Below, piece by piece: positions 9,434 to 20,161 of a DNA stretch of 64,000 bases. Made by a program: the position numbers and the translations under genes. Numbering within the stretch: position 1 is the first letter of the stretch; each line of letters starts with the position of its first letter. Source of the stretch: Manihot esculenta (Eukaryota > Streptophyta > Magnoliopsida > Malpighiales > Euphorbiaceae); contig NC_035169.2 of NCBI RefSeq assembly GCF_001659605.2, positions 3,772,110 through 3,836,109 of the forward strand, given 5' to 3'. The notes under the pieces are model-generated. The model made no database searches. It had not been told where the DNA came from and saw nothing but the letters and a program-made list of their open reading frames with translations.

Positions 9434-12400
9434 ATGGCCGACCTTCCCAGCCCGGTTGACCAATCCCAGGCAATAATTGATCCAATAGCAGACCTGTCAC
9501 AAAAACTATTCCAGTTAATTCAGAATAGCCAAGATGGAAATCAGAAATCAGTGAACCAATTCACTCTTGATTCAGCACAGCCACCATCCGACATAAAATT
9601 GAATGATTCCAATTATGTTGTATGGGCAAAGATGATGGAGATGTTTATCACGGCGCTACAAGAAGCCGCGAAAGGAGGAGGCACATGTGTCCCTTATGAT
9701 CGAGAAGGAGGTATTTTAGGGTTAGAAAGGAGGGCAAATGACCTTTCTACCCCTGTCTCTTTAAATAAATCTAAATGTGCCTCTGCTTGTTTTAATTCTT
9801 GTAAAATTAAATCCCTGGTCTCGGATGTTTTAGATAAGTTTGGTTGTAATCCCAAAACTGAATCGTTAGCCCCTAATTCTATCGGTCATGCTAACAAGGT
9901 ACAAAATACTAATGGGTGGATATTTGATTCAGGAGCCACAGATACTATGACTAATGATTCTTCAGATTTTGTTGTGTCAGCCCCACCCTCAAAATCCAAT
10001 ATTCTAAACGCTACCGGTGGCTCCTTCCCGGTCATCAGTGGTGGTACCGTTTCTATAACCCCCACTTTAAATGTCTCCAACAGCCTCTATATACCTTCCT
10101 TATCTTGCAAATTACTCTCTGTCAGTCAGATCACCAAACAGTTAAATTGCAGAGTACTCATGTATCCTCATTTTTGTGTTTTGCAGGATATTCATACGGG
10201 CACGGTACTGGGCCGTGGTACTGAGAAAGATGGACTATACTATGTGGAGGAGGTCTCAAATACTGGGTCAGCTCATTTAGCTCAAGGGTCCTCAACCCGA
10301 CAGTTATGGTTCTGGCACCGGCGCTACGGCCATCCCTCAAGTGATTATCTTCGTACTTTGTTTCATGAGTTTAAATCCATTGACATTTCAGTTTGTACTT
10401 CATGCGTGCTTGCTAAGAGTCATAAGAGTACTTATCATATATCCACAAATAAATCTGATACTCCCTTCTCAATAATACACTCTGATGTATGGGGGCCTGC
10501 CCCGGAAACTGTCTCCCTTGATTATAGATACTTTGTGACTTTTATTGGTGATTGCACTCGTGTTACTTGGGTTTACCTGTTAAAACAAAAAAGTGAAGTG
10601 GCTGAGACATTCTGTGATTTTTTCCGCATGATTAAAACCCAATTTTACAGGACCATTCAAGTCCTCCGATCTGACAATGGGGGGGAATTTGTCAATAACC
10701 ATCTCCAAACCTTTTTCTGGGATAATGGGATCCTTCACCAAACTACTTGTCCTTATACACCACAGCAAAATGGGGTTGCTGAAAGGAAAAATCGACATAG
10801 CCTTGAGACTGCCAGAGCCCTATTGTTTGAAGCCCAAGTTCCTCCTAAGTTTTGGTCTGAAGCAGTTGCCACATCCATTTACCTCATCAATCGACTTCCG
10901 TCTCGCGTCCTTAATTTCCAATCTCCCTTGCATACCTTGTCCTCTCATCACACCATCCCTTCCCATCTCAACCTTCCACCTAAAATCTTTGGCTGCACAG
11001 TTTATGTTCACATTCCTAAAACACACCGCACTAAACTTGATCTATGTGCTCTTAAGTGTGTTTTCTTTGGTTATGGTGTCCATAAAAAGGGCTATCGGTG
11101 TTTTGACCCAATCTCTAAACGGCTCTTCACTACCATGGACTGCACTTTTCTGGAAGAGGAATATTTTTTTCCCTCGCCAACTAGCAGTGAGGGGGAGACA
11201 ACGGCACAATCACCACCACTGCCAAATTGGCTTAGTCAAGAGGGGCCATAACTTGATCATTCTTCTCTTCCTGAGTCTATACCAGAACTGGGAGACACCA
11301 GTCATTCTTCCCTTCCTGAGTCTACACCAGAACTGGGAGACACTAACCATCTAGTACAGTCCTTGGAATCAACATCACAACCAGAACCTGGCACCGTAGA
11401 ATATCCTGAGGAACACACAACTGAGGTATGTGAATCTGAACTTTCTCCTGTTCCTAATAACCTCACCACTGAACCCATTTCCCTTGAGGTTCTTGAAACA
11501 GGCCAATATGTTCTACCCCCTCGGAATAATAGAGGAATTCCACCCAGGAGATATGATCCAGAATTCGAGGCAGCCAGGTCCAGATACACTGGCAAACGTT
11601 ACCAGAGGAGAAAGACTATCACCTCAGTTGGTCAACTACAGAAAAACATTTGCTCAGAATGGATACCAAAGGATGCCACAGAGGCCCAAAAGGACAAAAG
11701 ATGGGTTGAGGCAATGGAGATCGAGATGGATGCCCTGGAGAAAAACAAGACCTGGGAAAAATGCTGGCTACCCAAGGGAAAACAACCAGTGGGATGCAAA
11801 TGGGTGTTTACCATAAAGTATAAGTCAGACGGAACGGTGGACAGATATAAAGCTAGACTTGTAGCAAAAGGATATACTCAGACTTATGGAGTTGACTATT
11901 CTGAAACATTCTCTCCAGTAGCAAAAATTGACACAATACGGGTCCTATTCTCTCTAGCTGCAAACCTAGACTGGCCACTTCACCAATTTGATGTGAAAAA
12001 TGCTTTCTTGCATGGTGATCTAGAAGAGGAAGTATACATGGATGCTCCACCAGGGTTCATGAGTGGATATAGAAGGGGAGAAGTGTGTTGATTGAGGCGA
12101 GCCTTGTATGGGTTGAAACAGTCACCCAGAGTATGGTTTGGGAGATTTACTCAAGTAATGAAGAAAAATGGATATCGGCAGAGTAACTCCGATCACACTC
12201 TATTCTTGAAGAGGCAAGGAAGGAAGATCACGTGTTTGATTATATACGTGGATGACATGATTATAACTGGAGACGATGTGGACGAAACCAAACAACTGAG
12301 GGACAACTTATTCCAAGAATTTGAGATGAAAGACCTAGGGATTCTAAAATATTTTCTTGGAATCAAAGTTCTCAGATCAGACCAGGGAATTTTGATATCA

Positions 12401-13201
12401 CAGAGAAAGTACATTCTTGATCTGTTAATTGAAACAGGAATGATAGATTGCAAACCAGTCGATACTCCGGTAATGGTCAATCATGAGTTAAGTAAGGACT
12501 CAAAAGAAGGACCCACAGACAGGGGGAGGTACCAGAGACTGGTAGGAAAACTGATTTATTTATCACACACCAGATCAGACGTGGCATATGCTGTGAGTTT
12601 GGTAAGTTAGTTCATGCATGATCCAAAACAAGACAATATGGAGGCAGCATTGAGAATCGTTTGATATCTGAAAGGAACAGCTGGGATGGGCATGTTGTTC
12701 AAAAAGAATGGTCATTTCAATATCAGTGGATATACGGACGCAAGTTGGGCAGGAGATCTCTCCGACAGACGATCTACTTCAGGATACTTTACCTTTGTCG
12801 GAGGAAATTTGGTAACGTGGAAAAGTAAGAAACAAAAGGTGGTGGCACTGTCAAGTGCTGAAGCAGAATTCAGGGGAATAGCAAAAGGACTGGTAGAACT
12901 CCTATGGATCAGAAAGTTGATGTTTGAGCTTGGATTCCCATCAAAGGATGCAGCTGAACTCCATTGTGACAACAAGGCGGCAATAAGCATTTCTGAAAAT
13001 CCAGTTCAGCATGATCGAACAAAATATGTTGAAATAGACTGACATTTCATCAAAGAAAAGTTGGACAGTGGTCTGATATCTTTACCGTTTGTTCGATCAG
13101 AGGATCAATGGGCGGACATCCTAACCAAAGCAGTAGCTGGACGAATATTCCATGAGGTTTTGGGCAAGTTGGGTATGCTAGATCCACATGAACCAACTTG
13201 A
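9434..13201 (+). pseudogene. copia gag-pol polyprotein, one frame with five nonsense codons
   Basis: From ATG 9434 to stop 13199-13201 the frame never shifts. Order of domains: short gag remnant (LNDSNYVVWAKMMEMF); protease with DSGAT (about residue 166); integrase with an HHCC zinc site (WHRRYGHPS, CTSCVLA) and catalytic HSDVWGP, SDNGGEF and AERKNR; reverse transcriptase with [21 protein letters not shown] and YVDDMI; RNase H with YTDASWAGD and SSAEAEF. Most of gag, including the CCHC knuckle, is missing after residue about 75. Premature stops lie at 11249 (TAA), 12089 (TGA), 12608 (TAG), 12662 (TGA) and 13040 (TGA). Each fits a single C-to-T change from an expected codon. The element cannot make its own pol. 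Confidence 0.93.
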
Positions 13202-13208
13202 GGGAGAG
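13201..13208 (+). other. copia polypurine tract
   Basis: AGGGAGAG immediately precedes the 3' LTR start TGTTGG. This is the plus-strand priming site expected there. Confidence 0.85.
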
Positions 13209-13406
13209 TGTTGGAAAGAATCATCTGTCATGATTGTAAATCAATCAGTGATCAAATCTTACCATGTTTAGCATAGCACGATTCTAGGACATAATTGAGG
13301 GCACAATCAAAGGTCTAATTGTTCATATTATGTACTATATAAACTCTGTAACTTACTACACAAGAGGTAAGAAAATAAAAACAGTTTTCTTCATATAATC
13401 TCAAGA
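13209..13406 (+). repeat. copia 3' LTR
   Basis: A 198-bp copy of the 5' LTR lacking the 31-bp duplication. It is followed by the ATTAA site duplication. Confidence 0.92.
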
Positions 13407-13739
13407 ATTAAAATATTCAGAATTAATTTGTAAAATAGAAGGAGTTATTTGTAAATAAGTATATTATTAGGATCAACTTGTAAAATTGTAGGTACTTATT
13501 TATAAAGAGTAAAAACTTTGTGATTAAATTTATAATAATATTAGGATAAATTAAAAAATATAAAATTTAAATTAGAAGACTAAACTATAAATCTAATTAA
13601 ACGTATGAAATTTTATTGTTTTAGATGAAAATATATTTTAGAGGGTATTATGATATTTTTTAATAGATTCAAAAGTCTTAAAAGTTTAAAAGGAATCGTA
13701 TTGTAAAGATAAGAATCAATATAACGTCTTAATTTGTAT

Positions 13740-15010
13740 CGATAATGCAGTGATTTTACCATTTGCAATTTTTAATAAAAATCTGTTGGTAAATAAATTA
13801 TCTAATTCATTGTTAAAAAGTTCGATGGTAAATTTTTATTAATAACTTTTAAGTCCGTTAATAATACTAATGGATTTATTAATAGAGTTTTGATTATTAT
13901 TAATAACAGATTTTAAATCTGTTAAGAGAAAAATAATTTACTAATAAACGTGAAATCCGTTAAGAAATTACCAACGTATTGTAATTCTTAGTCAATTTAT
14001 TGAGTTTAAATAATTTTTTATTAATTTAATAAGACTTAAAATTATATTATTATTGTTACTAAGTTTTTAATTTATACCCAATGTGTATTAGAAATACATA
14101 GAAAGTGAAAATAAGAGAAAAGTAAATGGTATAAAATGAGAGAAAATAATAAAAGAGAAAGAAAAAAGAGAAAAATAAAGAAAATGATAGAAAAATAAAA
14201 ATTATGAAAAAGAAAGAAGAATGAGAGTAGGGTAAAAAGATGATTAGAGAAACAGAAAAAAAAGTGAACAAATGATTGGAGAAGAAAATAAATAAAGAGA
14301 AAAAATATAGATGGAAAGAAAATGATAAAAGAAATAATACTAGAAAAACTAATATGAATGAAAATTATAAAGAAAATAAGAAAATAATGAGAAAATGAAA
14401 GAAAAATATGGAAAAGAAAATGAAGAAAATGAAAGAAAAATTATGAAGAATGAATGAAAATAATAGAAGATGAAAGAGAACGATAGAAAGTAGGATAAGA
14501 GATGAAAAAAAAGAAAAAATAGAAACAATAAGAAAAAAAAAACTTATAAGATAAAAAAGTGAAATAAAAAAAAATAGAAAATGAAAGAAAATGAGAGAAG
14601 GGGAAAATCTGGAAGAAAGTAAAATGATAAAATGAATGAATGATAAAAATATAAAAGTTGGTGTTATATTTATAAATGCGAATTACTAATGAATTTGTAA
14701 TTTATTATTAAATTAAAAAAATAACTTTTTTCTCTCCAAAAAATTATCAATAGATTTCAAATTTATTAGTAAACCCGTTAATAACCGAAAAATATAAATC
14801 GTAAAAAAAAAAGTGAAAATTTATGCAGATTTTATTTTAAATTTACCAATTGATATATTAGCGAATAGCATCCATCCATAAATTCAACAATTTTTTTTAT
14901 GTATTAATTTAATGATAAAATTTAATAATAGATTTTTAAATTCGTTAGTAATTTTTTAGGCAAATTACTAATATATTTAGAGTTCGTAAGTAATTTAAAC
15001 ACTTTTTAAA
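13740..15010. mobile_element. CACTA-like transposon remnant (left part of a nested cluster)
   Basis: Built of degenerate words such as AATCTGTTGGTAAATAAATT, AATCCGTTAAGAAATTACC and their reverse complements. The same layout, including the purine-rich block in the middle, occurs at 32970-33920, where a CACTA terminus is visible. No transposase is seen. The left terminus cannot be found here. Probably non-autonomous En/Spm-type DNA. Confidence 0.55.
14095..14645 (+). repeat. long purine-rich tract (GA/A-rich)
   Basis: For about 550 bp the plus strand is nearly all A and G (AGAGAAAG, GAAAATGAAAG and similar words) with scattered T and almost no C. The homologous block at 33345-33570 is shorter. 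No coding sense: the opposite strand gives only low-complexity Phe/Ser/Leu frames. Confidence 0.85.
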
Positions 15011-15240
15011 ATTTACTTAGGATGTAAACAAACTGAGCATAACCTAGTTTTGAAGAGTTCAAGTTTGGTTTGTTAAAAATTTTTCAAACTCGAGCCGAAC
15101 TCAAGGTTTAATCATTTCGAACTCAAGTCGAGTATTAATAATGTCAAGCTTACTCATTTAGCAAATAAACTTAGATGAGTCGAGTTTTTATCGAATTTAA
15201 TCTTGAATAATTCACGAATAGTTAAATTTATTTACATATA
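15011..15240. repeat. dispersed repeat with GAGCCGAACTC words, copy 1
   Basis: Contains AAACTCGAGCCGAACTCAAG and ends in a stretch also found at the end of 16891-17125 (TCGAGTTTTTATCGAATTTA here). Likely a short transposon common in dicots. It lies directly left of the proposed solo LTR. Confidence 0.6.
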
Positions 15241-15257
15241 TAATGAATTTTATTTTA

Positions 15258-16664
15258 TGATCAAATATAATTTAGTCACATTTTTATTATCTTTATTACT
15301 ATTTAATTACACATTTTTTCAGCTTAATTTATGTTTTTATAGTGTTTTTGCGGAAAATGGAGAAAATGGAAAGTTAGAGAAAAAGTGCAGAAAAAACTGG
15401 GAAATTGATTGGGTCAGAGTGATTTGGCCAAATCACCCGCAGGAAACCAAAACAGAAGGCTAAAGGCAGAAACCTGGAAGTAATTCACAGAAATGATTTG
15501 GGCAAGTGATTTGCCCAAATCACACTAACGCTAGAGAGACCAATAACGCGGGAAAGAAGAGCAGAAAATCAAAATTCAAAAGTGGAGAAGTCCAATCCTA
15601 CTTCAAACACTACAAAGTCAATTCCAAGAGCCACGAGAAGGTCTTTCACTCAAGAAATTCCATTCACAATTAAATACAAAATCAAAAGAGAAATCAAAGA
15701 CTACAAAAGACCAAGTCAAAATTAGGATTTTCAAACCCTAATTGGACTAGGATTCTCCATCTATAAAAGGGACAGCATCAAAAACAGCTAGGGAGATCTC
15801 TCCACAGTCGGAATTTCTGCAAAAACTCGGCAGAAGCACAACAGCCTCCTCTCTTTTCTTTCTTCTTTCTTTTTTGTGATTTTGTCCACCATGAGTGGCT
15901 AAACACCTTCTTTTCTAGTTGAAGTTGGGAAATTTCAGATTTGTGATGAATTGAGAGATTTAAAACTCTATTATTAAACTCTTATTTATTTTCAATATTT
16001 ATGCAACTTGATCTTTCTATTATTATTGCTTTGCTTTTAGAATCAATTAAGGTCTATTACTTTTAATTGCATGAGTAATATATTGTTTGAATGATTTAGG
16101 TCCGTAATTACTTAGATTGTTTAAACTCAAGTATAATCGGTTGCATAATCTAAACTTGACCACGCGGTTGGCAAGGTTAGAATTAGATTTCTCTAAATCT
16201 TAAGGCAGTTAACAGTTGAAAAGTAAAAAAATCCCAAAAACGTTTATTGGCAACTTGTTAACTAGTGTTTAATTAGCAAACATTTCCTAATCATACTAAA
16301 ACTAAGGAGAAATTTGGATTGTGAGAAACGTCTTCCACATCTTAAACTAATTTATTGAAATAAATAGGGGTATCAAAAAGATCAATGATCAATTCTAAAT
16401 AAGTTGAAATAGATCCATACTTCAATTAGAATCCTTCTCCCATTGATTTACTCATTTATTTAATTACTGCTTTCTTTTACTCAATTGTAATTCTTCAAAA
16501 CAAAATGCCGCCTTTTATTTACTTTTATTATTTATTTGTCCAAGTCATTATTAGGAAAATTCGTATTGTCAAATCCATGTGGTTTGACCCTATTGTCACT
16601 ATCTACAAATTATTTTATTGATTGAAAATAGGTTTATTTTTTACGGTTTCGACAACCGCTATCA
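15258..16664 (+). mobile_element. probable solo LTR of a Ty3/gypsy-type retrotransposon
   Basis: A 1,407-bp block starting TGATC and ending CTATCA (TGAT/ATCA termini), flanked by TTTTA and CTTTA, a near-perfect 5-bp site duplication. Inside are a TATA box (CTATAAAAGGG at about 15761), the CCACCATGAGTGGCTAA word near 15888, and a terminal TTTCGACAACCGCTATCA, all usual in large plant gypsy LTRs. No second copy and no gag-pol are in the window, so it is best read as a solo LTR. It contains two strong palindromes at 15419-15436 and 15494-15522. Confidence 0.65.
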
Positions 16665-16890
16665 CTTTAAAACTAATAAATTTAAAACTAAATAATTTTA
16701 GTTAAATAAATATATATATATAAATTAGCTCCTAAATTTATAAAGATAAGATCTTAAATTTTAACCTCTAAATATATGCAAGTTTTAATAGTGTAATTAA
16801 AGTATATAGAGCTGAATTTTAAAAAATTTAAATTTGGTTTATGAAAGTATATGTAGGGTTTAAAATTATTTTTATTATGATATTAATCTC
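16665..16890. repeat. dispersed repeat, copy 2
   Basis: Matches 7970-8205 in the same orientation (see that entry). It begins exactly at the right edge of the proposed solo LTR. Confidence 0.7.
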
Positions 16891-17125
16891 AGTCTGTTTA
16901 ACGAGACTACTCACAAGTTGTTCGTGAGCCTGTTCATGAACTCGAAAATGAACTGACATCTTGAGTCTTAACGAGCCGAATATTATGAAATTTAAACTTG
17001 ACTCATTTACTAAATAAATTTAAAAATTAAATTTGAGCTTGCATCATATAGAAATAAAGTCAAAATCGATCAAGTTTTTATCGAGTTGAATCTCGAATAA
17101 CTCATAAATGGTTTAATTCATTTAC
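16891..17125. repeat. dispersed repeat with GAGCCGAA words, copy 2
   Basis: Related to 15011-15240, mainly in its right half (TCAAGTTTTTATCGAGTTGA then CGAATAACTCATAAATGG). The two copies flank the solo LTR region, so the LTR may have landed inside or beside this repeat. Confidence 0.55.
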
Positions 17126-17129
17126 ACCC

Positions 17130-17511
17130 CTAAATTTATTAACAGATTCAAATTATCAATAAATTACCAAAGAATTTATTAACAGATTTTAAATCTGATA
17201 GGAAATTTCAACACCAATTATTTTATAAATTTATAAAGTTTTACAGAATTTTTAAATCCGTTAATATTAATTTCAAATTCGTGGTGAATAATAATTTATA
17301 AAGTTTTAAAGAATTTTTAAATCCGTTAATATTAATTTCAAAATTGTGGTGAACTTTTACATGATTTGTTGGTGAATTTTTACATAATTTTTTTATATTA
17401 AGAATTAAGATGAATTTTTAAATTTATTAATAAATTCATTAAATTTACTAATGAATTAAAGCACTAATAAAATCTGTTGGTAATACGAAAATATAAAAAT
17501 TTCTTGTAGTG
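17130..17511 (-). mobile_element. CACTA-type terminus (right end of remnant)
   Basis: Read on the minus strand from 17511 the end is CACTACAAGAAATTT, the classic terminal inverted repeat of plant CACTA (En/Spm) elements, followed by subterminal words such as AACAGATTTTATTAG. A 60-bp direct repeat (about 17215-17275 and 17288-17345) lies inside. The matching left end is not visible. Confidence 0.65.
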
Positions 17512-18300
17512 AAAATTGTCCGGACAAAATATCTATAAGTGGATTGTGTGGTGCTGTGCTCTTCATTATCGGTAGATCTACGAGGAGCTGAGATTATTGC
17601 ATATATATATATATAATGTATTCGATTATTTTTATATTTAATATTATTTTATTAATTTTATAAATTAAATTATTCATATAACTTAAACATAATTATTTTC
17701 CTTTTAATTATTAAACAATTATTAACAATATTAAAAAATAATCATATATTCTAATTAATTATTAAAAATTTCTAACAATATATAATTAAATAATTTAATT
17801 AATTAATTTTAGTGTATTCTACCTAAGTAGATTATATATGTGTGTGTATTTTTTTATATCAACCATAAATGTATTAATTATTTTGTAGTTTTTAATTATA
17901 TAAATAAATTACGTATTAATAATATAATATATTTTTATATATTAATTATATCTATTTTTTAATGAAAATTATATAATTAATAACTACATAAAATAATAAA
18001 ATATTCTTATCCAGAGTTATATATAATATATATTATATTACTACAGTTATTATTATTATTATTATTATTTAATATTAATTATTTATTATTTTAAAATAAA
18101 CGTAAAAGGCTATTACGATTTTATTTGTAAAAATTAAAATTTAAAATGAAACAAAATTAAAATTAAAATAATAAAAAAAATTGAAATCAAATTGAGACTA
18201 CTGAAATTACTTAGAACTATACTAAATTTCAATTCTAAATATGATTCTACATAAATTTAATTTGGTTCTGTTTCTTAGCAAAAACTATAGCTTTTCCTTT
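17512..18300. other. AT-rich intergenic DNA
   Basis: Very AT-rich with a (TTA)n run at about 18043-18069 and short TA runs. I see no gene. Confidence 0.6.
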
Positions 18301-18305
18301 TAGCA

Positions 18306-20067
18306 TGTTGCCTTTTATGAACTTGTTCATAAATAAATTTGGACAAAAAGTCCTGTTAAATAGCTGAAGCTAAACTAGCATTTTAATCGCTAGTAGGACC
18401 AATTGCAGTTGCTTATCTCAGTGGCTGCATGTCTGATTTTCATCCTCTTCTTTTGCTTATAATTTCTAAACCAATCAGCAAGTATCTCTAACATGCCCAA
18501 AAGCTTTCCAAAAGTCTCAAAATCTATATGAAACTCTTTCCTCCACTCCCAACTTTCTAACTTCCTAACTTTTCTTTTAAGAATGAGGAGGCTGAACATA
18601 TAATTATACTAAAAACAAACTCATATCTTTAATGATGCTTTAAAACACCAAGTTTATCCCATAGTTTCTTCAATCTTCTAAAGTAAACAACAACTGATAT
18701 AGATTCTTGACTGAAACTACTTATTTCTTTCTTTAATTGGTGTATAAGTTGCCCAAATCTTTCTTTAAAGCAAGTGTCATAGTCACAGACATACTCCAAG
18801 TCGAATAATTTACTAAATTTAAAGGTGCAGATAGATATGAGAATCCTACTTGGATTATCTGAGTTTTAAAGAGTAGAAGGATCTGAATCATTTTGCAATT
18901 GGTTTCCTACCTCTCAATATGTACCCTGTCAGCCCCACCTTCTCTAACAAACCATTTTCCATGGATGCAGTCACAAAAACTTCAAGAATGATGCATCTTG
19001 CAAAAAGAAAAATACCGTGTACAAACAAGAGCCCAAAGAAAATTTTATTGAGTATATTACAAGGTTTAGAAAGTGGTAAAAACATAAGATGTCTCATTAT
19101 ATACTGCTGAAAGGAGAAAAGAAACAACCAAAACATCTTTTCTTGCCTAACTTAACTAACATCTCAAACAGTAAGAAACAATGCGTTTCACATTCATAAC
19201 ACCACACAAATGTATCGCAAAATGCACCATATAAATAACTCAAATGGTGGTCCAACACTAAAATATATCCGTTATATACCATATTGACAAAGAGGATGTT
19301 TGCTTTTCCCTCAATTCCCATAACATTTTCTGTTGTCTATAATTTTAGTGACTTTTCATCCAACCAACAGCTGTAGAAGTCTAGTGATTTTCTTACCTTG
19401 TATTCTGGGACTGTATATCCTGCGCCCTGCATTTATAGTGTAGTATAATTGTTAAATCAATTCTCAATTAAAGCACACCGGTTTATAATCATTAGTTTCA
19501 TTATAATTAAAAATTATAATAACAAAGCAAAAATGAATTGCTTATACCTTTATGGTTAGAAAGGTGAAGTTGTAGTCATATCCTTGCAAGTACCTACAAG
19601 AGAAATGATAGCATTTTGAAAGGTCATTGAGCACAAAAATAAAAATAGATAAAGATTCTTAGGCATTGTAGTATGGAACTAATTAGTTTTAGTTCTCAAC
19701 TCAATGTTAGGACTGAGCTCTCGAGTTAAGGCTGTAGTAGCAGCAAAAAAAAAAATTGTAATGGAGATGGTGGGTTTACCAGCAACGTGATGATTAGAAA
19801 TCCATGACCTCCATTCATCAACAATCTTATATCAAAGAGATCTAGTCCATGTCAGAATTCAAGCGAAAGGCACACACATATCATGGTTTTCACCACAGGT
19901 CATTTGCAGTGTTAGAAATTTTCGTTTTGTGGAAGAGAATCACAGCTGATTGAAATTAAAAATGATATTTGAAGAAGTTAGTTAAATTACATATTCTATT
20001 ATATTTGAAAAAGGTAATTACCAAGTTGCGCTCCAAGACACACTTGAATGGTCAAGATATAACAACT
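18306..20067 (-). repeat. 3'-flank of PPR gene B (longest duplication-unit copy)
   Basis: Aligns with the flank of gene C (28741-29643) from its first base (CCTTTTATGAACTTGTTCAT) to the PPR stop. Relative to C it contains 847 extra bases between two copies of TTTGCTT (18452-18458 and 19299-19305). From about 19380 it also matches the left-most relic unit. The extra segment has short open frames in both directions but no recognisable protein. Confidence 0.8.
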
Positions 20068-20161
20068 TTAGTTTGCTAATCCCTCATTGCGCACCTTTAA
20101 AAGCCTCAGAATGAGATTATTATTCCGCGATAAATGTACTAGCAATTCTGTGGTAGCATCA

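Larger units (their letters stand above)
9104..13411 (+). mobile_element. complete but inactive Ty1/copia LTR retrotransposon
   Basis: A full element: 5' LTR 9109-9337, primer-binding site, one long gag-pol frame, polypurine tract and 3' LTR 13209-13406. The 5-bp direct repeat ATTAA flanks it (9104-9108 and 13407-13411), showing a genuine insertion. The integrase-before-RT order identifies copia. The two LTRs differ at about four positions plus one 31-bp tandem duplication, so the insertion is not very old, yet the polyprotein has five premature stops. It sits between PPR units A and B. Confidence 0.95.

Noticed and set aside
10677..11354. Long plus-strand open frame of 225 codons overlapping the copia integrase
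   Set aside because: It is a shifted-frame shadow of the integrase-coding region and shows no motif of its own.
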